Shown piece by piece: positions 50,101 to 56,990 of a stretch of DNA of 64,000 nucleotides; position 1 is the first letter of the stretch; every line of letters starts with the position of its first letter. The translations under genes were made by a program, and so were the position numbers. The notes below the pieces were generated by a model that saw only the letters and a list, made by a program, of their open reading frames with translations, did no database searches and had not been told where the DNA came from. This stretch comes from Diospyros lotus (Eukaryota > Streptophyta > Magnoliopsida > Ericales > Ebenaceae): NCBI RefSeq assembly GCF_014633365.1, contig NC_068345.1, positions 14,950,058 through 15,014,057 of the forward strand. The letters run 5' to 3'.

Positions 50101-53100
50101 ATGAAAGGAAAGCCTAATGTAGAAATAGGCGGGCATCACCTCCATAGCCTACTGACTGAGAATCAAGAAAGTCAAGGGAACATACTCAAGATGCAGTGGA
50201 AATGGATAGTCAACGCCAAGTCTTTCGGCAATAGGTTCACTAGCAGGAAACATTCCTAATCTGGATCCTTCTTTGACATTTCTGGTCGCAGGAGCATCTT
50301 TTGACAAAGACGAGGAGGATTTCCTTGATTCAGCTGCCCCTTGTTGATGTTTGTTATTCAATTCTAGTTTACCAGCTCTCTCCACTGACAAGACTTTACC
50401 CAAAAAACAAAGCCTGACCAACCATATTGATACAAGAATTCAGAGCCTATTTTCCTATCAGTTTAACTTGAACCAATAAAGCATATGAAAAGGTCAAGGA
50501 GCATACATCAGAAAATGCACAATTTAGAATATGATGAGATGTGACATATCCGTGAAAAACTACTTAGATACACAATCAAATCATACTGAATGGTCAACAT
50601 GAACAAAATGGGTACGCCATATAAGTGACACCCATTTTAAGTGACATGAGATTTAGAATAAGATATATGATGGATTTGAATAAAAGAACATGATGAAATG
50701 TAAAAGAAACAGAAAAAACTACTGAAAAATTGGCATTATCATATTACAGATTGCAGTTATGGATCAATCAGTACCCATTCAATTGGCGATATGCTTGAGA
50801 TGCCAAAGCTTCACTCTTAAAGTCTACAAACACACAGTTCCTTACCCTGTGTAAGACCAAAAAGATGTCCATGTAAGTACAAAGATTAGAGTAGTTAATA
50901 AAATACTTTCACTCACTCAGTAGCCAATAGGCCAAATAACTGAACACCCTTCCCGTCAACACACAAACAGAAAAAATAAATAAATAAAATAAGAATGTGA
51001 ATGAAAAGTGAGTGGTGTAAGGCACTCTTATAAGAAGAAGAGCATATCAAAATTTTTCATGGAACATTTAAGAACTAGTACTATTATTTCTTATTTGAAC
51101 TTTGAGTCTTATGTTTCATTTTTTAAAGTCAGTCACAGCTGGTACAATAAAGTTTTCTTGGGTTTCAGGAGTTATGGCATGTAGTAATCACAATATTTAC
51201 TGGAGTTTTCTTGGGTGTTGATATGGTACATAGGTTGAATTAGAGGTCAGGTTAACCATACGGTCAAAGTAACTTATCCAAAACAATACAGTCAATGGAC
51301 ATGGACTTTTTTTCTTAACAATTGTCAACGCAAATGCACTTTATTTCTATAATCTGTCAACATAGACTTCATTGAATCTAAAATGTTCACAGTGGTGATA
51401 TTCATTAATTTCTTATTTGCAGGTCTTAATTCTGATGGATATTGAAGAAATATCTCAGTGAAACACAAATAATCATTCCTTTGGTGGGAAATCTTAAACA
51501 TGAGATAGAATATAAAGGCCTTACAAAGGAGATGACCATGGATAGCAGTGGCTGGAGATCTAGAATTCATGAAGTCAACCCGACCTACCGGGATTGAGGC
51601 TTGCAATTGTTGTTGTTCCAGTAAAGGTTGCTGGATACACTGATTCCTAAGGGATTTTCTCTGTGAGGTTCTGGATTCTAATCATCATGGTCCCTGTCAT
51701 TATAGTCTCCCTACAGGAATCAACCTGTATTTATTTCTCAAGTTAATGCCAACAGGCCCCATCTTAAAAGCAGTACACATGGCAAAAGTTTATAAATCTC
51801 AAAACTTTTCATTACCATTTTTCCTTCTAATTCAACCCTAACCCACATAATAGCTGCTATCAAAGAATTCCAGCCCTTTCAGTTAGTAATTTGTTCTTTT
51901 TCTTCTTTACAAATAATCAACTAGCTATTGTTATCAACCTACAAAAAGGCCCTATTTCTATGGCCAGAACATAAAAAACCATCAGTCCTTAATACTTAAT
52001 CCTCTCTTTTACCCATGGAACTGTATAACAATTATCAAATTTACCTATAGATTTCAAAATCTAACATACAAAATCCAAGATAGAAGTTATTCCACCCTGA
52101 AACAGATTAACGCAAATTATTAGCAAAATCGTCCCATGCTCCTCAATCTGCCCTACATAAAGGGGATAACTTAGTCCAAGAAAGCTTAGAAGACTTAGTC
52201 GGACATAACATACACGTAAATTTGTAATAGATGCAAGGCTAGTGATGCAGGAAAATTTGGAAACTCAGCCCCAAAGCTGACTAACAGCACTTTTTTTTTT
52301 TCCGGAGATGGAAAATGATATCTTGGATTTTTTTTTTTCCCTGCAAATCATCCAGGGTCTATGACTGAAATGGTGTAATTAGGAATTTTCACCTGCAGTT
52401 TGTAAACTTCTCAAACTAGCAACAAGAGGTCATCTGTATAGCAGTTATATTATGGCATTAGGAATGAATTCAAAAGCCACAAGATTAGGGAAAGACTGGA
52501 CATAATATCAGCATGACAGATGGGGTTTTGAGGACATAATTTGCACAAACATAAGATGACATGATGCGGTTTGAGGACATAATTTGCACAAACATAAGAA
52601 CATATTCTTATGAGTTCATCTTAATCGAATAGAAGAATGACATAGATATTTGTAGGCTTCCATAAATCTCCCATAGTTCAAATCACTACTTTGACTCAGA
52701 ATATGCAACTAGTGATCCTTAGTTACAATATTCTGGACCTCCTAAAAACCATAGAAAAGATCCAAACTATATTGTAACCCCAATTAGGACCCACACATCA
52801 GCACTACAGTTCATCCCCGCCAAATTACAGAATTACTAGATACAAGTATTACTAGATACAAGTATTACTAGATACAAGTATTCACAAACACAATGAATGA
52901 GTATGTGTGTGTGTGTGCATGTGTGTGTGTGAGAGAGAGAGAGAGAGACAGATCGTACTTCAATTAGTATCCCATATTCAGAAACATATTTGTTATGACC
53001 AAATTAGAAAAAAACCTCAGAAAAATTGACATGACAAGGTCCCTAGCTTCAATAAAAGTAATAAACAAGATAAATTTAATTAGAATCCTCAAGAAAAATC

Positions 53101-53522
53101 TAGAAGAAGATAGATAACTGAAACACATTTCTCTAGCAAGAGTTTAAAGAAGCTGGAGATGATAATACTGCACTATCATCCGCTAGAAATAAACTTGCAT
53201 GATATTGATTAAGAAATAGCAAAGTTTGTCAGAAAGTTAAACAAAATCTCTAAAACGAAGAATTAGTCACTTAAATGGGTTTGTAAACAGATAATCTTCA
53301 GACCAAAACATGATTCCGATACCTTCCACCAGTGCAAGGCCGCACAGAAGAAGCACCATAGTGGGAGAAGAGCCGAGAAAGAGTATCATAAGGAATAGCT
53401 TCAGGAAGGTGACGAACCAAGAGTGTAGCCACTACTTCCTCTGAGGGTTCAGATGACATTTCAGATGCTCCTTGGTAACGTGTTGTCTGAGGGTTCAAAT
53501 GCAAGGGGGGGAAAGCAGCCAT
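14128..53522 (-). CDS. U11/U12-65K: U11/U12 di-snRNP 65 kDa protein (minor spliceosome), complete, 11 exons
   Basis: Exons in transcript order: 53522-53323, 50846-50775, 50413-50186, 44755-44674, 44537-44340, 41737-41546, 41457-41278, 29989-29902, 17747-17689, 16369-16304, 14214-14128; all introns GT-AG. They total 1452 bases, 483 residues and TAA. I took the first ATG in frame, [12 protein letters not shown]1: RNP2 in TLLVRHLP (33-40) and RNP1 in NCVFVDFK (70-77). Then PHLHLE-like [16 protein letters not shown], a proline-rich stretch (about 213-232), a basic cluster RPKRKRIKR (276-284) that may be a nuclear signal, and an acidic/Glu-rich part before RRM2: LYIKNL (395-400) and RGQAFVTF (438-445), ending in [18 protein letters not shown]. 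Known for the family: the N-terminal half contacts U11-59K and the C-terminal RRM binds the U12 snRNA 3' stem-loop, bridging U11 and U12. No disabling change is seen. Exon limits come from reading; cDNA would settle them. Confidence 0.93.
14215..16303. other. U11/U12-65K intron 10
   Basis: A 2089-bp intron. I see no coding remnant. A phrase GGGTACATTTGGACGGGG near 15326 has the look of a MITE end, but no partner was found. The acceptor before exon 11 reads TTGCTCACAG on the - strand. Confidence 0.55.
16565..17490 (+). mobile_element. 5'-truncated Copia relic: RNase H and 3' LTR
   Basis: In intron 9 of U11/U12-65K, antisense to it. The + strand gives Copia RT-end and RNase H blocks with many stops: [12 protein letters not shown] at about 16680, a [17 protein letters not shown] version of the RNase H signature, [20 protein letters not shown] near 16945, and AEYR-like EYRVMAL. 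A purine tract TTAAGGGGGAG (about 17332-17342) precedes a probable LTR starting TGTTAAGAGG at 17343. The LTR end near 17490 and the left edge are guesses. It is very old or decayed. Confidence 0.75.
17748..18382. other. Start of U11/U12-65K intron 8's 3' side, before the LTR element
   Basis: No gene or element recognised. It contains an (AC)n microsatellite at about 17955-17973. On the - strand this DNA lies just upstream of exon 9 (acceptor TTTTATAG at 17755-17748), so it holds the intron's branch region. Confidence 0.5.
18383..18709 (+). repeat. 5' LTR of the GCN2-carrying element
   Basis: 327 bp, TG...CA. A TATA-like CTATAAAAGGG occurs near 18511, followed by a CT-rich leader. It aligns along its length with the 3' LTR at 23648-23967 and shares its plan with the solo LTR at 2056-2403. 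Confidence 0.9.
19307..19575. mobile_element. hAT-type MITE, 269 bp
   Basis: The ends TAGTGTTCTAAAA and (reverse complement) CAGTGTTCTAGAA are inverted repeats, flanked by an 8-bp duplication with two differences, TCAGCAAC / CCAGCAAT (19299-19306, 19576-19583). It is rich in GGCCTAGGCG-like words and has an (AAT)n stretch near 19486. It belongs to the same family as the outer parts of 22046-23582. Confidence 0.8.
20118..20660 (+). pseudogene. Gag-like region of the LTR element
   Basis: A first frame starts at [14 protein letters not shown] (20118) and is stopped at 20340; related frames then give [18 protein letters not shown] and [10 protein letters not shown], the typical Ty3/Gypsy Gag core, and [18 protein letters not shown]. 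The frames are broken around 20340 and 20466. The same core occurs at about 55401-55690 in the element at 54435, with sequence similarity over the whole block, so the two share a gag lineage. Confidence 0.8.
21161..21762 (+). pseudogene. Captured fragment of GCN2 eIF2-alpha kinase (HisRS-like region)
   Basis: The + strand translation gives [11 protein letters not shown], then [84 protein letters not shown] and [20 protein letters not shown]. These are, in order, conserved blocks of the histidyl-tRNA-synthetase-like region of plant GCN2. Between YRRAI and the next block, and after MPPAGGYH, stretches present in GCN2 are missing. Stops occur at 21310 and 21340 and a frameshift near 21440, so no protein is made. 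GCN2 senses uncharged tRNA and phosphorylates eIF2-alpha; no kinase domain is seen here. Identification rests on my memory of the family and should be checked by a protein search. The reading around the gaps shows no obvious intron. Confidence 0.8.
22046..23582. mobile_element. hAT-type element, outer, with perfect 8-bp duplication
   Basis: Ends CAGTGTTCTAAAA and TTTTTAGAACACTG are inverted. The 8-bp duplication GAAGAAAC is perfect (22038-22045, 23583-23590), as in hAT elements. The right part contains GGCCTAGGCG-type sequence like 19307-19575. No hAT transposase is visible; much of the interior is another nested element (22112-23013) and AT-rich or GC-rich filler. Confidence 0.85.
22112..23013. 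mobile_element. Second hAT-like element nested in the first
   Basis: The left end CATAGTTCTAAAAGGCAATAGGCGC and the right end GCGCCTAAGCGCACCTTTAACATCTATG are mirror-related (imperfect inverted repeats), flanked by similar GAGGGGCC / GTGGGGCC. It contains repeated GCGAGGCGC-type words at both ends and a (TA)n at about 22600-22622. The exact ends are uncertain by a few bases. No open frame of note. Confidence 0.6.
23648..23967 (+). repeat. 3' LTR of the GCN2-carrying element
   Basis: 320 bp, begins TGTCATGACCCTAGGAGC and ends AGGAATGTGATA, where the last CA has become TA. A purine tract AGAAGGAGGGAATT (about 23634-23647) just before it is the likely polypurine primer. Confidence 0.88.
24683..25071 (+). 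repeat. LTR or solo LTR of the same broad family
   Basis: It opens TGTACTGTAATAGAGGGGCAATATTG, where AATAGAGGGGCAAT(A/G)TTGTAATAG is shared with the LTR at 18383, and ends TTAGGTTCATGACA as in the solo LTR at 2056-2403. A TATA-like GGCTATAAATAAG occurs near 24811, followed by a CT-rich leader. No target duplication was found, so it may be an isolated LTR of a damaged element. Confidence 0.7.
25072..27139. other. Unassigned repeat-like DNA in intron 8
   Basis: No gene recognised. The word AGGTGGCAGCC or AGGTGGAAGCC recurs at about 25265, 25385 and 25570, and a TATA-like CCTACAAATAGG near 25613 is followed by a purine-rich leader, which suggests LTR-element debris. A (TA)n tract lies at 25756-25771. 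Codon-like open frames here are short and look random. Confidence 0.4.
27140..29000 (-). mobile_element. Degenerate Copia relic with 3' LTR
   Basis: On the - strand, 28890-28720 reads as a decayed RT start (VGKRVV... [21 protein letters not shown] then PVAKM), and 28080-27790 reads as the RNase H approach ([28 protein letters not shown]). At its - strand end, CTTAAGTAGGAG precedes TGTTGATTGCC at 27412, a plausible polypurine tract and LTR start, with GTATAAATACATATGG inside the LTR. The left and right limits are approximate. It is antisense to nothing: it has the same orientation as U11/U12-65K. Confidence 0.7.
29001..29901. other. Intron 8 DNA just after exon 8
   Basis: No gene recognised apart from possible further Copia debris. 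An A-run lies at 29527-29542. On the - strand the region starts with the exon 8 donor GTGAGC at 29901. Confidence 0.45.
30037..30192 (-). repeat. 3' LTR of the intron 7 Copia
   Basis: On the - strand it starts TGTTAGAATTATTAG and ends ATTTTCTCACA. It is separated from exon 8 of U11/U12-65K by 29990-30036. That 47-nt stretch includes a branch-point-like TTGCTAATA (A at 30009) about 20 nt from the acceptor, so splicing signals appear spared. Confidence 0.95.
30200..34988 (-). pseudogene. gag-pol of the intron 7 Copia
   Basis: gag starts at [14 protein letters not shown] (34988). Next come a zinc knuckle [14 protein letters not shown] (about 34205-34160), a protease site [13 protein letters not shown] (about 33940), the GAG-pre-integrase block, [15 protein letters not shown] and [14 protein letters not shown], and RT with [38 protein letters not shown] and the catalytic YVDDIVITG. 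RNase H shows [18 protein letters not shown] and [11 protein letters not shown]. In-frame stops include one after ITGSD (about 31120) and one near 30915, and the integrase is split by a MITE. Otherwise much of the frame is open. Confidence 0.93.
32253..32823. mobile_element. hAT-type MITE with expanded GGGCGA repeat
   Basis: Ends TAGAGATGGCAAA and TTTTGCCATCTCTA are inverted, flanked by a perfect 8-bp duplication CTTGAGAG (32245-32252, 32824-32831). Both subterminal regions are GC-rich with GGCCCGGCC-type words. The centre (about 32405-32735) is an impure array of the hexamer GGGCGA with GACAGA and GACAAA variants. It splits the Copia integrase. The long arginine- or proline-rich open frames across it reflect the repeat, not a gene. 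Confidence 0.92.
35336..35349 (-). other. Primer-binding site of the intron 7 Copia
   Basis: The - strand reads TGGTATCAAAGCCA immediately after the 5' LTR, complementary to the 3' end of plant initiator-methionine tRNA, where reverse transcription would start. Confidence 0.95.
35350..35505 (-). repeat. 5' LTR of the intron 7 Copia
   Basis: 156 bp, TG...CA, equal in length to the 3' LTR. Between it and gag lies a GC-rich leader (about 34990-35330). Confidence 0.95.
35506..36182. other. Intron 7 DNA between two elements
   Basis: No gene or clear element. Short local duplications such as AAAGAAAAAAGAAGTATCAACATGTG (split over about 35985-36025) are present. Confidence 0.45.
36183..36545 (+). 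mobile_element. TRIM remnant
   Basis: A first repeat (36183 to about 36301) starts TGTTATGACCCAATCCCAC and ends GTTTTACA; two bases on, TGGTATCAAAGCT (36304-36316) is a primer-binding site. A second copy starts near 36433 (ATCCAATCCCACATTAATAG) and runs to about 36530 with less match at its end. There is no coding sequence between them. The right end and the target duplication are unclear. Confidence 0.7.
36613..37302 (+). pseudogene. Unrecognised coding-like remnant
   Basis: Two open stretches, 36639-36989 and about 37082-37300, encode protein-like sequence (for example [20 protein letters not shown] and [19 protein letters not shown]). They are separated by stops and end at TGA/TAG-type stops just before the LTR element. 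I do not recognise the family; a LINE ORF1 or other retroelement ORF is possible. It is antisense to U11/U12-65K. Confidence 0.4.
37446..37848 (+). repeat. 5' LTR of the gag-only element
   Basis: 403 bp with TATATAAGACTG near 37640 and a CT-rich leader. It matches the 3' LTR (39483-39895) closely. Confidence 0.92.
38340..39304 (+). pseudogene. Ty3/Gypsy Gag remnant
   Basis: An N-terminal part (38355-38648) is followed after stops by [37 protein letters not shown] and, after one more stop, [15 protein letters not shown], the standard retrotransposon Gag core. No zinc knuckle, protease or pol follows. Stops occur at about 38649, 39014 and 39303. Confidence 0.85.
39483..39895 (+). repeat. 3' LTR of the gag-only element
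   Basis: 413 bp, preceded by the purine-rich GGAAGGGGAAT tract at about 39473-39482. Confidence 0.92.
39896..41277. other. Intron 7 start, downstream of exon 7
   Basis: No gene or element recognised. On the - strand it begins with the exon 7 donor GTACTC at 41277. An (AAAT)n microsatellite lies at 41166-41186. Confidence 0.5.
41738..44339. other. U11/U12-65K intron 5
   Basis: 2602 bp. It holds the gag fragment at 43027-43215, a GC-rich MITE-like relic near 43485-43620, an A-run at 43920-43936 and the diverged repeat at about 43969-44110 that resembles 7909-8127. No gene. Confidence 0.6.
43027..43215 (+). repeat. Isolated gag fragment
   Basis: It resembles 38655-38830 of the gag-only element: matching stretches include the region around GGTGGTGGGTG and [17 protein letters not shown] in translation. 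No LTR is nearby, so it is a leftover of another copy. Confidence 0.7.
45540..46395 (-). mobile_element. Copia relic, integrase and RNase H parts
   Basis: In intron 3 of U11/U12-65K, same orientation as the gene. The - strand gives integrase C-terminal blocks ([49 protein letters not shown]) and then directly an RNase H region ([37 protein letters not shown]). The whole RT is missing between them, so an internal deletion is certain. The 5' part of the same element probably continues at 48371-49625. Confidence 0.85.
46396..48370 (+). mobile_element. Copia relic, RT to 3' LTR, opposite strand
   Basis: The + strand encodes Copia RT and RNase [20 protein letters not shown], the catalytic block changed to [10 protein letters not shown] (YVDD to YVDG), [57 protein letters not shown], and after a frameshift near 47690 [20 protein letters not shown]. 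Stops at about 46608, 46828 and 46990 break the RT. It lacks its 5' half and abuts the opposite-strand relic at 46395. Confidence 0.88.
48109..48370 (+). repeat. 3' LTR of the + strand Copia relic
   Basis: It starts TGTGGAAGTGTT right after the purine tract AAGGGGAG (48101-48108) and ends AACACTTCTCTACA, near-mirror ends. 262 bp; no partner LTR is visible, so the limits are inferred. Confidence 0.65.
48371..49625 (-). mobile_element. Copia relic, gag and leader
   Basis: The - strand reads Copia gag: [35 protein letters not shown], then [24 protein letters not shown] sequence toward 48480. At its 5' end + 49614-49625 is GCTCCGATACCA, the reverse complement of a primer-binding site, so an LTR should start at 49626 and run to higher coordinates. 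A solo LTR (49166-49484) has inserted in the leader. The gag aligns in type with 1-450. Confidence 0.82.
49166..49484 (+). mobile_element. Solo LTR in the Copia leader
   Basis: It starts TGTCGTGTACCTAGGGG and ends AGGGAAACGACA (TGTCGT...ACGACA). Flanks GAATA / GAACC match at 3 of 5 bases. It has the CT-rich leader seen in the TGTCATGACCC-type LTRs but starts differently. Confidence 0.7.
49626..50185. other. Probable LTR of the - strand Copia and intron 3 end
   Basis: Beginning TGCCAAAAGTGGCC, directly after the primer-binding site, this is where the 5' LTR of the relic should be. I cannot fix its far end. The stretch ends at the exon 3 donor GTATGT (50185 on the - strand). Confidence 0.45.
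52528..52599. repeat. 29-bp direct repeat
   Basis: The unit TTGAGGACATAATTTGCACA plus nine more bases occurs at 52528-52556 and 52571-52599, identical by eye and 14 bp apart. Confidence 0.85.
52832..52949. repeat. 16-bp triplicate and TG/AG microsatellite
   Basis: ATTACTAGATACAAGT is repeated three times head to tail (52832-52847, 52848-52863, 52864-52879). A compound TG then AG microsatellite follows at about 52904-52949. Confidence 0.9.
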
Positions 53523-54434
53523 AAGAAGATCCAAAGCAGTTGGTTTACCTCCCTACGTGTAATGTATTATCAAAGAGTTACCATAATTAATAAAAAGTTG
53601 AACCATAGATTCTTCATAGATTCATAGAAACAGAAAAAGTAGAACAAATAAAAGATAAGTTTATATTTTATAACTTATCAGTTTTTGCTGTTGAGGAAAG
53701 CTACAGTTTTTTTACAGAGTGATACAGAAGCTCAAGATTAATGGTTGCGTTTAGTTAGTGTTGTGGTACAATGGCATGTTTAGTTGTCACTTTGAGGTTT
53801 TTGTAAGGATTTGACTGTTACAAGTGTATGCCTATGTGATAAGTGATTCTTCGTTTCGAGTTACCAAGTTGCACATGGCTCCTCTGCCTTCAATCAGTTT
53901 TCAGGTTTGCTCAGCATTTCATATAAGTGTGCTTCTTCTATGGAGTCTTTGTTTTCCTACTGACATGGGTGGATGCTTGTGGGGGCAACTTTCAAAAGTT
54001 CTCCATTGTGTAGTACTACAAACATGTCATGATTCGATTTTTGGTGGGTCCGTGATTGGCGCTAATCTGAAGATAGGGTGGGCCCCATCTCATAATTAGT
54101 AACCCACAAATGCAGAAATTAAACAGAAAGACATCCATAACTAAGGATATACAGCAAATATGAGGTAGGTACAATTTAAAAATGAGGTGGGAAAACCTTA
54201 TCCACCAATACAGATTTTATTTGAAATAAGGTGAGAAACACATCCACCAAATCGGAAATCAAAATACAGTAAATACACCAAGATCTTAATAACAATATAG
54301 ACCCAATATATCAATGTATACTAACAAACCCCCAAATAAGGGAGACAACCATACCATATACAGATGGAACAGTGTGTGCCCCCACAAAGTATGCCTATCC
54401 ATCAGAAAATTGAAGACGAGATTTCCAAGGATAC
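53523..54434 (-). promoter_or_regulatory. Presumed 5' UTR and promoter of U11/U12-65K
   Basis: This is the 912 bp between the start codon and the nearest upstream transposon. I see no strong TATA box or known motif on the - strand, so the start of transcription cannot be placed. The LTR element at 54435 limits the undisturbed upstream sequence. Confidence 0.35.
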
Positions 54435-54759
54435 TATCACCACCCCAAGGATCCCCAAGGCTGTAATTGTAATTATAATAGTAGTTAGTTTACATGTAGT
54501 TATTATGTTGTACTCTAGGTTTCTGTTCATGTTTGTACTTTTCAATTAACAGCCTGTACATAGGCTAAATGAGTTAGTGAATGGATATAGTTGGATGACA
54601 TTTGAATTCTGAATTCCCTCTCAATTGTTCTGATCTCTCTCTCTCTGTTCTGTCAGTAATTCTCACCCAATTCTTGTTGTATTTCCCTTTCAGTCTAATC
54701 CCCCCTTGATTTCTTCCAAATTCCTATTCATACCCTAGGCAAACATTAGGATCGTGACA
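54435..54759 (+). repeat. 5' LTR of the upstream element
   Basis: 325 bp, with a CT-rich leader from about 54600. It aligns with 56991-57306 along its whole length, apart from small indels such as the extra CAAACATTAGG near its end. Confidence 0.9.
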
Positions 54760-55395
54760 AACAGTATCAAAGCCAGTAGTCCTACGGCCATTGGGCGGTG
54801 ATTGGGGGAAAAGGCGGTGCTGGCTAGGGCAGGTCAGAGCGATCCTGAGGTAGTAGAGATCGTGATCAAATCTGGAAGGTAGCTGGTCCATAGCGATCGG
54901 TTGCAAATAATCACGTGATCGGTTTGGATTGAGGGTTTGCTGAGTCGCGACCATTGGCAGTCCTGATTGGCAGCGATATCTGAGGCTGTTCCTCTCTTGT
55001 TAATTGAAACAGTGGTGAGCGATTTCCGGCGAGCTAGATTAGAGCCAAGATATTACAGGAAATCGTCAACTCCTGCTCCAGTTAAACGAGGTCCAGAATT
55101 GAAGGCAAAGCAGATTCAAATCTCGGCGGATTCTGTTTGAGGCGGAATTAGGTTGGCTGAACTTGAAGCCACTAAGAAGGCAGACTAGGTTCACCAGACC
55201 AAATTCAAGTTTCAAAGGAGATCCTTAGAAGCTGATCAAGAAGCTGTTACAGAGGAGAATTTGCAAGGATTTGAATTGAGAAGACAGATACAGGAACTGC
55301 GAATACTTTGGACAGAATTGATAGCAAATTGAAGAGTCTATCAAGTAAGTTTGATGAATGTTTTATAATGTTTTAAGAAGGATCAGATCGGAGAT

Positions 55396-56030
55396 AAGAG
55401 TTACAAAGAGGAGCTCAATAAGCTGAAATAAGAACACTCAGTTATGGAGTACCTAGTTAAGTTTGAGAAATTGAAAGCACTTGTGCTCAATTCCCATCCA
55501 ACCTTAACTGAGTCTTATTTTGTATCGGGTTTCATTAATGGACTTGATGATGCACTGCAGCCTACGGTTAAAATGATGTGTCCTACCACAGCACAATAAG
55601 CAGCTAAGATGGCTAGATTGCAAGAGTTGGAGCTGGAAGCCATTTACAGAAAGCATGGGCTTCCGCCTAAAAGTTATCTTAAGAGTAGCCAATAGATTGA
55701 AGGAGCTTCTAAGGCTGCAAATCAAGTAAAGCAGGAATCTAAAGAAAAATTGGAGTTGGACCGGCTAGTTGTAACTAAAGACTACAGCAAGGAAGAGAGA
55801 GTGGACAAGGATATCAGTGAGGATCACATTTTATATTTGCAAGAAGCTAAGGAAATAGCATTGGAAGATGAGGATGGCGATGAAGATAGCTTATGTGCCA
55901 CTGATGAGAGACAGGCATGCAACAAGGACTTGGACCAAAGGAAGAAGCCTGAGGTAGAGGAAAGGCATTCTTTCGTTGGAACTTCTATTAGGCGGAATGG
56001 TTTTAACGAAGAGGGTTCTATGGATATTGT
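55396..56030 (+). pseudogene. Gag-like region and acidic ORF of the upstream element
   Basis: YKEELNKLK, a stop, then EHSVMEYLVKFEKLKALVLN and ESYFVSGFINGLDDALQP give the same Gag core as at 20385-20530. Further on, an open frame from 55750 is very acidic (EDEDGDEDSL) and of unknown role; it is cut by the solo LTR at 56031 and seems to resume after 56420 with VPLPLVPAEEFMAWVKV. Stops precede it. Confidence 0.75.
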
Positions 56031-56415
56031 TGTCAAGCCCTCAGGTTGAGGGCTGGTCAATTGAGGGAATTCGAGTGAATTCCGCTAACGAAGATATGAT
56101 TTTAGGATGAAACAGATAGAATGAGGGAAGGGAGAAAGAGAGAACGGGAGAGAGTGAGAGAAAGATCAGAGAGAGTATTGAAAGAGAAGACTTTTCATTA
56201 TTCTCAATGCCCCTTCCTCTTACTGCTGTAGGATTCTTATAGATCCTCTAGCCACCCTAACAGCAAGTATAACAATGTAACAGTATAGCTAATTAATCAT
56301 AACAGCAAAACAATAAGCTGTTGTTAACTAACTCCCTAACCTCTTAACCCCCCAGCTAGCTAACAACTAACGGCTACTACCAACCCTTTACGGATTTACC
56401 CTTAGGGTCATGACA
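56031..56415 (-). mobile_element. Solo LTR inside the upstream element
   Basis: On the - strand it starts TGTCATGACCCTAAGGG and ends GAGGGCTTGACA. A perfect duplication ATTGT (56026-56030, 56416-56420) flanks it. 385 bp, purine-rich on the + strand where the LTR leader lies. Confidence 0.92.
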
Positions 56416-56513
56416 ATTGTTCCATTGCCTTTGGTTCCAGCCGAGGAGTTCATGGCTTGGGTTAAAGTAGGTATGGTGAATGAGAAGTGAATCTTTTCCC
56501 TCTAGTATTTTGT

Positions 56514-56544
<31 letters not shown>

Positions 56545-56990
56545 TAAATCCTCTGTTCTTCCCCAATTCTTGTTGTTCTCCCTCATCAGTCTAATTCCCC
56601 CTCCAAAATTCTCTTTAATTCTCAAGTTCTTCCCTATACAGCCACTGTCGAAGAAAGCCAAGGACAATATGAGTGTTTTTTATCTTAGACAAAGGATGTA
56701 GACCAGATTCGAAAGATGAAGGAAGACAAGGTTGCCGCAATCTGGATCTAGAGTTTTGACATTGGAGAAGGGAGCCTAGGCATGGTGATCCTTGGAGTCT
56801 ACATTTTATCTTTGCAGGAAAAGAAAAAGCAGTGGAACGTAAGAGAAGAAAGGAAAAAGCTTAGAAGGGGGAAGAAAGAAAGGAAAAGGGAAGAAGAATA
56901 AATCAGATTGTGAAGGCTAGGATTAGATGAAAAGCAGGGCAATAGCTGTGAGTTCTTGCGGACAAGAACTTTCTCAAGGAGGGGGGGAAT

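Larger units (their letters stand above)
50847..53322. other. U11/U12-65K intron 1
   Basis: 2476 bp, with donor GTATCGG on the - strand and acceptor ACACAG. No transposon recognised. It contains local tandem repeats (52528-52599, 52832-52879) and a (TG)n(AG)n microsatellite at about 52904-52949. Confidence 0.6.

Noticed and set aside
50149..50421. 90-codon frame starting MVRLCFLG as a gene
   Set aside because: It is exon 3 of U11/U12-65K with a false start in intron 2 and read-through into intron 3.
50847..53322. Intron 1 of U11/U12-65K as a U12-type intron
   Set aside because: The donor GTATCGG matches only the first five positions of GTATCCTT, and no TTCCTTAAC-like branch site lies 10-16 nt before the acceptor; ordinary GT-AG splicing explains it.
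53824..54099. 91-codon + strand frame near the U11/U12-65K start
   Set aside because: No recognisable domain and no supporting splice or start context; left as part of the upstream region.
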